A stretch of DNA of 48,239 bases from Solirubrobacterales bacterium (GCA_027451345.1 DAIDJO010000017.1:1-48239); one strand, 5' to 3'. Shown: positions 6,725-15,720, counted from the stretch's first letter. Program-made: numbers and translations. Notes: generated from the letters alone by a model not told the origin.

Positions 6725-8947
6725 ATGTCCGGCTCAGGCGACGGCACGATCCGCTGGGACCGCGACGAGGACGGCATCGTCGTCCTCACGCTCGACGACC
6801 CGGCCCAGTCGGCCAACACCATGACGAGCGCCTACGTCGAGTCGATGCGGGCGATCGTCGCCCGCCTCCAGGCGGAGCGCGAGCAGATCACGGGGGTCAT
6901 CATCGCCTCCGCGAAGCAGACCTTCTTCGCGGGCGGTGACCTGAACGCGCTGAGGCGCGTCTCCAGGGAGAACGCCCGGGAGTTCGGCGAGTTCCTGTCC
7001 GAGGCCAAGGCGCAGCTGCGCGCAATCGAGACGCTCGGCGTCCCGGTGGTCGCGGCGATCAACGGCGCCGCCCTCGGCGGGGGCCTCGAGATCGCGCTGG
7101 CGGCCCACCATCGCGTGATCGTCGATGACCCCAGGGCGGTCGTCGGCTTCCCCGAGGTCAACCTCGGACTGCTGCCCGGAGCGGGCGGCGTCACCCGCAC
7201 GGTCCGGATGCTCGGGATCGCCCAGGCGCTGATGCAGGTCCTCCTGCAGGGCATGAAGCGCTTCACGCCCGCCGAGGCCAGGGAGCTCGGCCTGGTCGAC
7301 GAGATCGTGTCGAGCGCGGACGAGCTGCTCCCCGCGGCGAGGCGCTGGATCGCCGCGAGGGCGGCCGCCGGCGAGCCGATCGGCCAGCCGTGGGACACCG
7401 ACCCGAAGTACCGGATCCCGGGCGGCACCCCGTCGACACCGTCGTTTGCCGCCAACCTTCCGGCGTTCCCGGCCAACCTGCGCAAGCAGATCAAGGGGGC
7501 CAACATGCCCGCTCCGCTGCGGATCATGGCGGCCGCCGTCGAGGGAGCGCAGGTCGACTTCGACCACGCGCTCGAGATCGAGAGCCGCTACTTCCTCGAG
7601 CTGGCCACCGGTCAGGTCGCGAAGAACATGATCCAGGCGTTCTGGTTCGACCTCAACCGGGTCAACGGCGACCGCGGCCGGTCGGCCGGAACCGAGCCCT
7701 CCCGGGCGCGGAAGGTCGTGATCCTCGGGGCCGGGATGATGGGCGCCGCCATCGCCTACGTGGCGGCCCGGGCGGGAATCGAGGTGGTGCTGAGGGACGT
7801 CTCGCTCGAGGCGGCGCAGCGCGGGAAGGGCTACTCGGAGAAGCTCGTGGCCAAGGCGCTCGAGCGAGGGCGCACGAGCCAGGAGCAGGCCGACGCGCTG
7901 CTCGCCCGGATCCACCCGACCGACCGGCCGCAGGACGCCGCCGGCGCCGACCTCGTGGTCGAGGCGGTGTTCGAGGATCCGGCGGTGAAGGAGCAGGTCT
8001 GGAAGGAGATCGAGCCGCACGTCGCCCCCGACGCGCTGCTCGGATCGAACACCTCGACGCTGCCGATCACCGGCCTGGCCGGGTACGTCACCCGCCCCGA
8101 GGATTTCATCGGCATCCATTTCTTCTCGCCGGTGGACAGGATGCCGCTCGTCGAGCTGATCCGGGGCGAGCGCACGAGCGATGCGGCGACCTTCCGGGCG
8201 CTCGACTTCGTCAAGCAGATCAAGAAGACGCCGATCGTCGTCAACGACTCGCGTGGGTTCTTCACCAGCCGCGTGATCGGCACCTTCATCAACGAGGGCA
8301 TCTCGATGCTCGCCGAGGGCGTGCCGCCGGCCACGGTCGAGCAGGCCGCCTCGCAGGCGGGCTATCCGGCGCCGGTCCTGCAGCTCTCCGACGAGCTGAA
8401 CATGAAGCTGATGCGCAAGATCGCCACGGCTGCGCGCGACGCGGTGGAGGCGGGGGGCGGCACGTGGGTCGCTCATCCCGCCGAGGGCGTGATCGAGCGC
8501 ATGCTCGACGAGTTCGACCGCCCCGGCCGCCTCGAGGGCCGCGGGTTCTACGACTACGACGAGCAGGGCAAGCGCGTCGGCCTGTGGCCCGGCCTGCGTG
8601 ACGCCTTCCCGCCGGTCGAGGACCCGGCGTCCCTCTCCCTGCGCGACCTCGAGGAGCGGCTGCTCTTCATCGAGGCGCTCGAGGCGGTGAAGTGCGTCGA
8701 CGAGGGCGTGATCGAGTCCGTCGCCGACGCCAACATCGGCTCGATCATGGGCATCGGCTACCCGCCCTGGACCGGCGGCGTCCTCCAGTACATCAACGGC
8801 TACCCGGGTGGTCCGTCGGGCTTCGTGGCCCGCGCCCGGGAGCTCGCCGCCGCCTACGGCGAGCGGTTCGCGCCGCCACGGTCGCTCGTCGAGCGGGCCG
8901 AGCGGGACGAGCCATACAGCGACGAGATCGTCACGGCCGCGGCCTGA
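6725..8947 (+). CDS. fadB: Bifunctional enoyl-CoA hydratase / 3-hydroxyacyl-CoA dehydrogenase (alpha subunit)
   Basis: The 740-residue product carries out steps two and three of beta-oxidation. Residues 1-190 are a crotonase domain with oxyanion-hole sequence FFAGGDLNAL and the two catalytic glutamates, Glu122 (GGGLEIALAAHHR) and Glu144 (FPEVNLGLLPGAGG). Around residue 335 a Rossmann domain starts with ILGAGMMGAAIAYVAA, followed by GSNTSTLPIT and GIHFFSPVDRMPLVE, which holds the dehydrogenase histidine. The last 200 residues are the paired C-terminal helical domain. The start directly follows the fadA stop. The operon ends in a strong hairpin at 8957-8990. Long-chain specificity cannot be read from the sequence. 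Confidence 0.95.
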   Translation: MSGSGDGTIRWDRDEDGIVVLTLDDPAQSANTMTSAYVESMRAIVARLQAEREQITGVIIASAKQTFFAGGDLNALRRVSRENAREFGEFLSEAKAQLRAIETLGVPVVAAINGAALGGGLEIALAAHHRVIVDDPRAVVGFPEVNLGLLPGAGGVTRTVRMLGIAQALMQVLLQGMKRFTPAEARELGLVDEIVSSADELLPAARRWIAARAAAGEPIGQPWDTDPKYRIPGGTPSTPSFAANLPAFPANLRKQIKGANMPAPLRIMAAAVEGAQVDFDHALEIESRYFLELATGQVAKNMIQAFWFDLNRVNGDRGRSAGTEPSRARKVVILGAGMMGAAIAYVAARAGIEVVLRDVSLEAAQRGKGYSEKLVAKALERGRTSQEQADALLARIHPTDRPQDAAGADLVVEAVFEDPAVKEQVWKEIEPHVAPDALLGSNTSTLPITGLAGYVTRPEDFIGIHFFSPVDRMPLVELIRGERTSDAATFRALDFVKQIKKTPIVVNDSRGFFTSRVIGTFINEGISMLAEGVPPATVEQAASQAGYPAPVLQLSDELNMKLMRKIATAARDAVEAGGGTWVAHPAEGVIERMLDEFDRPGRLEGRGFYDYDEQGKRVGLWPGLRDAFPPVEDPASLSLRDLEERLLFIEALEAVKCVDEGVIESVADANIGSIMGIGYPPWTGGVLQYINGYPGGPSGFVARARELAAAYGERFAPPRSLVERAERDEPYSDEIVTAAA

Positions 8948-8956
8948 GCGCTCGAG

Positions 8957-8990
8957 CCGGAGGGGTGGCGGTGCATTGCCACCCCTCCGG
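8957..8990 (+). terminator. 13-bp hairpin ending the fadAB operon
   Basis: CCGGAGGGGTGGC (8957-8969) pairs with GCCACCCCTCCGG (8978-8990) with an 8-base loop, beginning 9 bases after the fadB stop. There is no U-tract, but it lies exactly between two transcription units. Confidence 0.8.
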
Positions 8991-8993
8991 AGC

Positions 8994-8999
8994 TAACCT
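8994..8999 (+). promoter_or_regulatory. -10 box of the deacetylase gene (leaderless type)
   Basis: TAACCT lies 9 bases upstream of the ATG at 9009 and just past the fadB terminator. There is no Shine-Dalgarno, so the mRNA probably starts at or next to the ATG. Confidence 0.55.
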
Positions 9000-9008
9000 C
9001 GCACCTTG

Positions 9009-9923
9009 ATGCGTGGGCGAGGTCGCACCTCGGCGAACGGCCGGATCTGGCTCGGCGTCCTCCTGCTGGTGGGCGTCGCCGTGGTCGTCGTCGTGATCGC
9101 CGCCACACGGGGCCCGGCGGGGACGGGCGGCGCGGCGGCGCGACTCTCCGCGTCGGTCCAGGCCCGGAAGTCCGCGGCTCGGCACCGCCGCAGACCCGCG
9201 CACTCCCGGCTGGTCCGCAACGCCCGACCCCAGCCGAACTGGCGCCGGTACACCGGCCCGGTTCCCTTCCTCGTCTACCACGCCCTCGGCCCCGTGCCCC
9301 CCGGGGCGCCGTTCCCGGGCCTGTACGTCTCCTACGGCGACTTCAAGGCCGAGATGGCGTGGCTGCACGCGCACGGCTATCAGGCCGTCACGATCGACGA
9401 GGTGATGCGGGCCTGGTACCACGGCGGCACGCTTCCGGCCAAGCCGATCGTCATCACGTTCGACAACGGCTATCCCGAGCAGGTCACCTTCGCGCCGCAC
9501 GTGATGGCCAGGTACGGCTGGCCGGGTGTGCTCAACGAGATCACCGAGAACCACCTCGTCCCGCGGCAGATCTGGCCGATCATCCACATGGGCTGGGAGG
9601 TCGACTCACACTCGCTCACCCATCCCGAGCTCACCACCGCCTCGCCAGCCGAGCTGTGGGCGCAGGTGCACGACTCCCGCGTCTACCTTCGCCGGACCTT
9701 CCACATCCCGGTCAACAGCTTCTGTTACCCGTCGAGCCATTACACCCCGGCGGTCATCGCCGCGGTGAAGCGGGCCGGGTACACGAACGCCGTCACCGAG
9801 GGCCACGCGTACGCGACGCGGGCCGACCCGTATCTCCTGCCGCGCTTCGAGATCGAGGGCGGCGTCTCCGTGCTCGCGGCGGACCTGCTCGACACCCAGC
9901 CGGCCGGCTACGGCGCCGCATAG
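9009..9923 (+). CDS. Membrane-anchored polysaccharide deacetylase (NodB) family protein with altered metal motif
   Basis: The 304-residue product has one N-terminal membrane helix (residues 12-32), an Arg/Ala-rich linker to about residue 80, and a carbohydrate esterase 4 NodB domain outside the cell. Motif 1 reads TFDNG (Asp152, Asn153): the general-base Asp is kept but the metal-binding Asp of the usual TFDDG is Asn. Motif 2, SHSLTH (His201, His205), supplies the two metal histidines. The later segment NSFCYPSSHY replaces the usual RxPxG motif. The enzyme may act on peptidoglycan or capsule sugars, or may have reduced activity. A TTG at 9006 gives one extra residue; the ATG fits the -10 spacing. 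It is a single-gene unit. Confidence 0.87.
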   Translation: MRGRGRTSANGRIWLGVLLLVGVAVVVVVIAATRGPAGTGGAAARLSASVQARKSAARHRRRPAHSRLVRNARPQPNWRRYTGPVPFLVYHALGPVPPGAPFPGLYVSYGDFKAEMAWLHAHGYQAVTIDEVMRAWYHGGTLPAKPIVITFDNGYPEQVTFAPHVMARYGWPGVLNEITENHLVPRQIWPIIHMGWEVDSHSLTHPELTTASPAELWAQVHDSRVYLRRTFHIPVNSFCYPSSHYTPAVIAAVKRAGYTNAVTEGHAYATRADPYLLPRFEIEGGVSVLAADLLDTQPAGYGAA

Positions 9924-9942
9924 CCCGCGCGCCGGAGCCCGC

Positions 9943-9970
9943 TTGCTGAAACGCGTTACTGGAGTAAGGT
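9943..9970 (+). promoter_or_regulatory. Promoter of the GH3 gene with an embedded palindrome
   Basis: TTGCTG (9943-9948) and TAAGGT (9965-9970) are spaced 16 bases apart, a plausible housekeeping promoter. Inside the spacer, AACGCGTT (9950-9957) is a perfect palindrome with a central CG, like half of a LacI-family operator. A sugar-responsive LacI repressor could block this promoter; no such regulator is in the window. Confidence 0.45.
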
Positions 9971-10018
9971 GGCCCGCTCCCGGGTGACCGGGTCGGTACG
10001 AGCGGAGAACGGAGACGG

Positions 10019-12283
10019 ATGCACACGGAGTTGGAGATCGACGCACAGGCCACCCTGGCGCAGCTGAGTCTGGAGGAGAAGGCGGCGCTCCTGGAGGGAT
10101 CCGACTTCTGGCACACCGAGCCGGTGCCGCGCCTCGGCGTTCCGCGGATCATGCTGAGCGATGGTCCACACGGCCTGCGCAAGGTCGCGGCTCCGGACGA
10201 CGCGGCGATCGAGCAATCCGAGGAGGCCACGTGCTTCCCGCCCGCCGCCGGCTTCGCCTCCTCGTGGGATCCCGAACTGGCCCGCCGCGTGGGTGACGCG
10301 CTCGGCGTGGAGGCCCGCGTCGCCGGCGTCGCCGTTCTGCTCGGCCCGGGGGTCAACATGAAGCGCTCCCCGCTCTGCGGGCGCAACTTCGAGTACTACT
10401 CCGAGGATCCGCTGCTTGCGGGAGTGATGGCGAGCGCCTGGGTCCAGGGCGTGCAGCACCATGGCGTCGGCACCGCGCTCAAGCACTTCGCCGCCAACAA
10501 CCAGGAGTCCGACCGCCTGCGGGTCTCGGCCGAGATCGACGAGCGGACGCTGCGGGAGATCTACCTGCCGGCCTTCGAGCGGGTCGTGAAGGAGGCGCAA
10601 CCCTGGACGGTGATGGGCTCCTACAACCGCATCAACGGCGTCTACGCCGCCGAGCACCGCTGGCTGCTCACCGAACTGCTGCGCGAGGACTGGGGCTTCG
10701 AGGGGCTGGTCATGTCGGACTGGGGGGCGGTCGACCGGCGGGCGCCGGCCGTGGCCGCCGGATGCGACCTCGAGATGCCGTCCTCCGGCGGCGTCGGGAC
10801 CCGGGCGATCCTCGACGCGGTGGCGGCCGGGGTGCTGTCCGAGGAGCAGGTGGATGTCTGCGCGCTGCGCGTGCTCGAGCTGGTCGCCCGCGCGGGTCGC
10901 CGGGAGACGCTGCCGAGCTTTGACGTCGACGCACACCACCAGCTCGCGCGCGAGGCGGCCGTGGCGAGTGTCGTGCTGCTCAAGAACGAGCGTGACCTCC
11001 TGCCGATCAGCCCCGAGGCGGGCGGGCCGGTCGCGGTGATCGGCGAGTTCGCCCGTACGCCGCGCTACCAGGGCGCCGGGTCCTCGCAGGTCAATCCGAC
11101 GCGGCTCGACAACGCGCTCGACGCGCTCCGTGCCGGACTCGAGGGGCGGCGGGAGGTGCGGTTCGCGCCGGGGTTCGAGATCGAGGCCGAGCGGGGCGAT
11201 CCGCGCCTTGTCGCCGAGGCCGTGCAGGCGGCCACCGACGCGGACCTCGCCGTCGTGTTCCTCGGCCTGCCCCCGTCGTACGAGTCCGAGGGCTGGGACC
11301 GCGAGCACATGGACCTGCCCGCGCTGCAGCTCGAACTGCTCGCGCAGGTGGCCGCCGTCAACGAGAACGTCGTCGTGGTGCTCGCCAACGGTTCGGCGGT
11401 GATCACCTCGACCTGGGATCACCATGCCACAGCGATCCTCGAGGGCTGGCTGCTCGGGCAGGCGGGGGGACAGGCGCTCTGCGACCTGCTGCTCGGTGAG
11501 GCCTCCCCCTCGGGGCGGCTCGCCGAGACGATCCCGCTGCGGCTGAGCGACAACCCGGCGCTCGGCAACTTCCCGGGGGAGCACTCGGTGGTGCGCTACG
11601 GCGAGGGCCTGTTGATCGGCTACCGCTGGTACGACGCCCACGAGCTCGAGGTCGCCTACCCGTTCGGGCACGGTCTCACCTACACCACGTTCGAGTACGC
11701 GGATCTGCGTGTGACGGTGACCGCCGACGGTGCGGAGCCGGAGGTCGACGTGGAGCTCACCGTCCGCAACACGGGCGCGCGCGGCGGTGCCGAGGTGGTG
11801 CAGGTGTACGTCGGCGATCCGGAGGCGGGCGTCTTTCGGCCCACGCGGGAGCTGCGCGCCTTCACGAACGTCGCGCTCGAGGCGGGCGCGGAGGCTCGGG
11901 TCAGGATCGCGCTCGACCACCGGGCGTTCGCCTACTGGCACACCGCCCGCGGTGAGTTCGTGGTCGAGGGGGGCGAGTTCTCGATCCACGTCGGCGCGTC
12001 GAGCCGGGACATCCGGCTCGTCGAGACGATCCACCTGCGCGGCGGGGAGATCGCGGCACCGCTGACCGTCGATTCGACCTACGCGGAGTTCCTCGCCGTC
12101 CCGGACGCCCACGACTGGCTGATGGAGAAGCTCACGCGATCGCCACTCGGCGAACGGCTGATCGGGACCCACCTGGGCCGGATGCTGTTGCCGAACCCGC
12201 TCAGCCGCATCGCGCGGTTCCCCGGCTCGGGCTTCACCGAGGCGGAGGTTGAGGAGTTCCTGGCCGCGCGGGCGCGAGGCTGA
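10019..12283 (+). CDS. Glycoside hydrolase family 3 beta-glucosidase-type enzyme
   Basis: The ATG at 10019 follows GGAGA by 4 bases. The 754-residue product has the GH3 layout: an N-terminal TIM-barrel with PHGLRK near the start, KHFAANNQE, the nucleophile Asp234 in LVMSDWGAVD, then a second alpha/beta domain (about 300-560) with EGWDREHMDLP, and a C-terminal fibronectin III-like domain (about 585-660) with DVELTVRNTGARGG and RELRAFTNVALEAG. A final helical tail of about 70 residues follows. No signal peptide is seen, so it acts in the cytoplasm on imported glycosides. Exact sugar specificity (glucoside, xyloside, others) is not evident. It is alone in its unit and convergent with the proline genes. 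Confidence 0.92.
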   Translation: MHTELEIDAQATLAQLSLEEKAALLEGSDFWHTEPVPRLGVPRIMLSDGPHGLRKVAAPDDAAIEQSEEATCFPPAAGFASSWDPELARRVGDALGVEARVAGVAVLLGPGVNMKRSPLCGRNFEYYSEDPLLAGVMASAWVQGVQHHGVGTALKHFAANNQESDRLRVSAEIDERTLREIYLPAFERVVKEAQPWTVMGSYNRINGVYAAEHRWLLTELLREDWGFEGLVMSDWGAVDRRAPAVAAGCDLEMPSSGGVGTRAILDAVAAGVLSEEQVDVCALRVLELVARAGRRETLPSFDVDAHHQLAREAAVASVVLLKNERDLLPISPEAGGPVAVIGEFARTPRYQGAGSSQVNPTRLDNALDALRAGLEGRREVRFAPGFEIEAERGDPRLVAEAVQAATDADLAVVFLGLPPSYESEGWDREHMDLPALQLELLAQVAAVNENVVVVLANGSAVITSTWDHHATAILEGWLLGQAGGQALCDLLLGEASPSGRLAETIPLRLSDNPALGNFPGEHSVVRYGEGLLIGYRWYDAHELEVAYPFGHGLTYTTFEYADLRVTVTADGAEPEVDVELTVRNTGARGGAEVVQVYVGDPEAGVFRPTRELRAFTNVALEAGAEARVRIALDHRAFAYWHTARGEFVVEGGEFSIHVGASSRDIRLVETIHLRGGEIAAPLTVDSTYAEFLAVPDAHDWLMEKLTRSPLGERLIGTHLGRMLLPNPLSRIARFPGSGFTEAEVEEFLAARARG

Positions 12284-12303
12284 CCGGGCGAGCGCCCCGG
12301 TCA
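12281..12303. terminator. Hairpin overlapping the GH3 stop codon
   Basis: TGACCGGG (12281-12288) pairs with CCCGGTCA (12296-12303), a 7-base loop between. It lies in the 45-base gap between convergent genes and could end the GH3 transcript. Confidence 0.45.
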
Positions 12304-12328
12304 GCCGGCGCGCGCGACCCCGCCCGCC

Positions 12329-13873
12329 TCAGATGACGAGACCGTGGCGCACGGTGTTCTCGCTGACGCTGCGCGCCTCGACGAACTGCAGCAGGTAGTC
12401 CGGTCCGCCCGCCTTGGGTCCGGTCCCGGAGAGGCGCCCCCCGCCGAAGGGTTGACGGCCGACCATCGCGCCCGTGATCTCCCGGTTGACGTAGAGGTTG
12501 CCGACGATGCCGCGCCGGCTGACCATCTCGATCGTGCTCGGGCTGCGGCTGAACAGCCCGCCGGTGAGGCCGTAGGCGCCCGCCTCGACGATCTCCACCG
12601 CCGCCTCGACGTCGGCCACACGCTCGGAGGACAGGACCGGTCCGAAGACCTCCTCGTTGACGATGCGGGAGTGCCCGGGCAGATCCACGAACAGCGTCGG
12701 GGCCACCCAGTGTCCGGCGCCGGCGGGAACGTCGGCACGGGCGAACGGCTCGTGCTCGGCGCCGTCGAGGAACGCGTTGATCCGCGCGCAGGCCTCGTCG
12801 TCGATCACCGCCGAGAGGTCCGAGCCGAAGTCCTCCGCGGGACCGACGCGCAGCGCTCGGATGGCGCCGGCCAGCCGCTCGTTCAGCGCGTCGGCAATGT
12901 CCCGGTGCACGAGCACGCGAGCCGCGGCGGAGCACTTCTGCCCGGCGAAGCCGAAGGCGCTCTTGACGATGGCGGGCACGGCGTCGTCAAGGTCGGCGTC
13001 GGCGTCGACGATGATGCAGTTCTTGCCGCCCATCTCGGCGATGACACGCTTGACGTGGTGCTGCCCCGGGGCCGGCTCGGCCGCCGCTCGAATGATGCTC
13101 AGCCCGGCCGCGCAGGAGCCGGTGAAGGCGATGTTGTGCACCTTCGGATGGGCGACGAGCGACTTGGCCGGTTCGTCGCGCCCGCAGACCAGGTGCAGTG
13201 CCTCGGCCGGGACGCCCGCGGCGTGCAGGGCCTCGACGAGCGCGTGCCCGCACGCCGGCGTCTGCTCGGCCGGCTTGAAGACGACCGGGTTGCCCGTGCC
13301 GAGCGCCGCCGCCACCATTCCGGTCGGGATCGCCAACGGGAAGTTCCAGGGGGCGATGACCGCGCACACGCCGCGCGGGAAGTACTGCAGGCGGTTGCGT
13401 TCGCCCGGGAGCTGTACGAGCGGGCGCCCGTGGCCGAGCTCGATCACCCCCGCGGCGTAGTACTCGAGGAAGTCGATCGCCTCGCACACGTCCGCGTCCG
13501 CCTCCGCCCACGGCTTCGCCGCCTCGAGCACCGCGAGCGCCGCCAGCTCCTGGCGGCGCTCGCGCATCAGCCCCGCCGCCCGCTGGAGCACCGCCGCGCG
13601 CTGCGCGGGCTCGACGGCGGCCCAGGCCGGCGCGGCGCTCGCCGCTCGCTCGACGGCCGCCTCGGCGGTGGCGCGCGAGCTGTCGGAGGCCACGGCGACG
13701 ACCTCGGACGGGGCGACCGGGTTGATCGAGACGAGCTCGCCCTCGCCACTGCCGGGGATGCGCAGCGGCAGCTTCTCCCGAAGCTCGGCGAGCGCTCGCA
13801 GCGCCTGGGCTCGAACCGATTCGCGCCGGAACTCGAGCAGCGGCTCGTTGCGGAAGGTGGTCTCGGTCGTCAC
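12329..13873 (-). CDS. pruA: Delta-1-pyrroline-5-carboxylate dehydrogenase (aldehyde dehydrogenase family)
   Basis: The 514-residue product oxidises glutamate semialdehyde/P5C to glutamate with NAD, the second step of proline breakdown. Family marks are APWNFPLAIPTGMVAAALGT, VFKPAEQTP, AFTGS, the glutamate in IAEMGGKNCI and the catalytic cysteine in FGFAGQKCSAAARV, followed by NEEVFGPVLS and PFGGGRLSGTGPKAGGPDY near the end, which is the P5CDH-type C-terminus. It starts with GTG at 13873, overlapping the stop of the proline dehydrogenase gene by 4 bases (GTGA), so the pair is translationally coupled. In many bacteria these two activities are one PutA protein. Confidence 0.93.
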   Translation of the reverse strand: MTTETTFRNEPLLEFRRESVRAQALRALAELREKLPLRIPGSGEGELVSINPVAPSEVVAVASDSSRATAEAAVERAASAAPAWAAVEPAQRAAVLQRAAGLMRERRQELAALAVLEAAKPWAEADADVCEAIDFLEYYAAGVIELGHGRPLVQLPGERNRLQYFPRGVCAVIAPWNFPLAIPTGMVAAALGTGNPVVFKPAEQTPACGHALVEALHAAGVPAEALHLVCGRDEPAKSLVAHPKVHNIAFTGSCAAGLSIIRAAAEPAPGQHHVKRVIAEMGGKNCIIVDADADLDDAVPAIVKSAFGFAGQKCSAAARVLVHRDIADALNERLAGAIRALRVGPAEDFGSDLSAVIDDEACARINAFLDGAEHEPFARADVPAGAGHWVAPTLFVDLPGHSRIVNEEVFGPVLSSERVADVEAAVEIVEAGAYGLTGGLFSRSPSTIEMVSRRGIVGNLYVNREITGAMVGRQPFGGGRLSGTGPKAGGPDYLLQFVEARSVSENTVRHGLVI

Positions 13874-15228
13874 GGCCTCTCCAGTAGCAGTTCGAGTTCG
13901 GCCCCCGTGGTCTGGGCGGCCAGGAAGGAATCGTTCGAGGTGTTCTCGAGCAGTCGGCGGACCAGGTAGGCCATGCCGGCCACGAGGTCGCCGACGGGGC
14001 AGTACACGCGGACCCGCCGGCCCGCCGCGGCGATGGCGGCCGCCGTGTCATCGCCGAGGCCGCGCAGCACCTGCAGCTCCACCGCCTCCGGCGGCAGTCC
14101 GAGCCGGTCGCCGTAGGCGAGGGCATGGGCGAGCGAGCGCAGGTTGTGGGATGCGATGGCCGGCCGCAGCGGGAGTCCCTCGGCGCGGGCGTCGAGCAGG
14201 CGTCGCGTGAGATGCTCGTACTGGCGGTCGCACGAACGACGATCCGTGAAGACCGGCGCCTCCCACCCGTGCTGGGCCGCCATCACCACCTCGTGGTCCC
14301 AGTAGGCACCCTTGACCAGCCGGATCGTGAAGGGCGCGCCGCGCGGATGCTCGCGCAGCCAGCCGAGCAGCCGCTCGAGCTCCTCCTCGGAGTCGGTGAG
14401 GTAGCCCTGGAGCACGATCCCGGCTGACGGGCCGTCCGCGAACTCGGGGTCGGCGAGCAGTTCGAGCACGAGCGCGGTGATGCTCTCGCGGGTGTCGAGC
14501 GACTCCATGTCGACGTGCAGGTGGGCGTCCAGCTCACGGGCGAGCCGCAGCAGCGCGAGCAGGCGCTCGCGCGCGGCCCCGAGCGCGCGCTCCGGCGCGT
14601 GGGCCCGCAGATGTGGGGTCAGCGCGGAGACCTTCACGCTCAGGTTGGCGCGGGGCAACGGACCGAGCCCATCGTGCTCGAGCATCGGTTGCGCCGGCCA
14701 GGCGGCGCTCATCCGGGCGAGCTCGCGCAGCGTCTGCGCGCAGCGGGTGGCGTAGGCATCGCCCTCCGCCTCGGTGAGCGTCGCCTCGCCCAGCAGGTCG
14801 AGCGTCACGCAGCGTCCGCGCTGCCAGAGCGCGCCGAGCTCGGCGGTGGCGGCGCCGGCATCCTCGCCGGCGATGAACCGGTGCGCCATCTGCGCGACGC
14901 CGAGGGCGGCCGCGGAGGCGGTGGGGAGCTCGAGCGTTCGGCGCCCCACGAGGCCGCCGAGCCGCCGCGCGGCCGGCGAACCGGCGCCCGCCTCAGCGAG
15001 ATATTCGTGCAGATGCCGCACGAGGTCGGTCCGGTCACGGCAGGCGGGTCGCACGTCGACGAAACGAAAGAGCGCGGCCCGGAGCCTCGGGTCGCCGATC
15101 ATCGTCCGCATCAGCCGCCGTTCCGCGAGCGCCGCCGGGTGGCGGCCGCCGTCCGGCAGCCGCTCGGCCAGTCGGCGTCCCCAGGCGCGCACGTCGGTCT
15201 CGAGCGAGTTGACGGTCATGGCACACAT
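13870..15228 (-). CDS. Proline dehydrogenase (PutA-type PRODH domain protein)
   Basis: The 452-residue product is an FAD enzyme that oxidises proline to P5C and passes electrons to the membrane quinone pool. Visible PRODH barrel motifs are DLLGEATLTEAEGDAY, HVDMESLDTRES, GIVLQGYLTDSEEEL, FTIRLVKGAYWDHEVV, ASHNLRSLAHALAYG and the C-terminal YCPVGDLVAGMAYLVRRLLE followed by NTSNDSF, which is the PutA-style substrate and FAD site. The N-terminal 100 residues resemble the PutA helical arm. ATG at 15228 is preferred because GAGGG lies 4-5 bases upstream; a second ATG at 15219 lacks one. It lies first in a two-gene operon with P5C dehydrogenase, sharing 4 bases. Confidence 0.93.
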   Translation of the reverse strand: MCAMTVNSLETDVRAWGRRLAERLPDGGRHPAALAERRLMRTMIGDPRLRAALFRFVDVRPACRDRTDLVRHLHEYLAEAGAGSPAARRLGGLVGRRTLELPTASAAALGVAQMAHRFIAGEDAGAATAELGALWQRGRCVTLDLLGEATLTEAEGDAYATRCAQTLRELARMSAAWPAQPMLEHDGLGPLPRANLSVKVSALTPHLRAHAPERALGAARERLLALLRLARELDAHLHVDMESLDTRESITALVLELLADPEFADGPSAGIVLQGYLTDSEEELERLLGWLREHPRGAPFTIRLVKGAYWDHEVVMAAQHGWEAPVFTDRRSCDRQYEHLTRRLLDARAEGLPLRPAIASHNLRSLAHALAYGDRLGLPPEAVELQVLRGLGDDTAAAIAAAGRRVRVYCPVGDLVAGMAYLVRRLLENTSNDSFLAAQTTGAELELLLERP

Positions 15229-15245
15229 CTTCCCTCACCGCTCCC

Positions 15246-15251
15246 TAGGAT
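15246..15251 (+). promoter_or_regulatory. -10 box of the GNAT gene (leaderless type)
   Basis: TAGGAT lies 7 bases upstream of the GTG at 15259 and would overlap an ATG at 15250, which argues for the GTG as start. Confidence 0.45.
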
Positions 15252-15258
15252 GCGACGT

Positions 15259-15720
15259 GTGATCCGCTTCGAGGATGGCCACGTCGACGAGGGCGATGGT
15301 GGCCGGCTCGAGGCCGCCATGCGCGCTGAGGTCAGCCGGATGTACGCCGGGCTCGACCTGCGCTCGCCGGAGATGCCGGCGGCCGGGCCCGCGGAGCTGG
15401 CCCCGCCCGGCGGGGCGTTCATCGTCGGCTACGAGGACGGCGTGGCGATCTGCTGCGGCGGCGTCAAGCGCCTCGGGGAGGCGGCGTGCGAGCTGAAGCG
15501 CATGTACGTCGTTCCGGAGGCGCGGGGCCGCGGCATCGGCCGTGTCCTGCTCGCCGCCCTCGAGGACCGCGCGCGGGCGCTCGGCTACACGATCGCGCGC
15601 CTGGACACGGGGCCCGAGCAGCGGGGGGCGCAGCGTCTGTACGAGTCGGCGGGGTACCGCGCCATCCCGAACTTCAACGCCAACCCGATCGCCACGTTCT
15701 TCGGCGAGAAGCGGCTCTGA
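15259..15720 (+). CDS. GNAT-family N-acetyltransferase
   Basis: The 153-residue product is a small cytoplasmic acetyltransferase. The acetyl-CoA motif A is MYVVPEARGRGIGRVLLAAL at about residues 80-99, followed by GYTIARLDTG and the C-terminal LYESAGYRAIPNFNAN, the usual motif B region. Substrate is unknown. The GTG at 15259 fits the -10 box; an ATG at 15250 would add MRR. It is divergent from the proline dehydrogenase gene (30 bases between starts) and convergent with rmlA, with a very large hairpin between. Confidence 0.88.
   Translation: MIRFEDGHVDEGDGGRLEAAMRAEVSRMYAGLDLRSPEMPAAGPAELAPPGGAFIVGYEDGVAICCGGVKRLGEAACELKRMYVVPEARGRGIGRVLLAALEDRARALGYTIARLDTGPEQRGAQRLYESAGYRAIPNFNANPIATFFGEKRL

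Noticed and set aside
9956-12172. 738-codon minus-strand open frame opposite the GH3 gene
   Set aside because: Shadow frame with no motif or ribosome site; the plus strand has full GH3 motifs.
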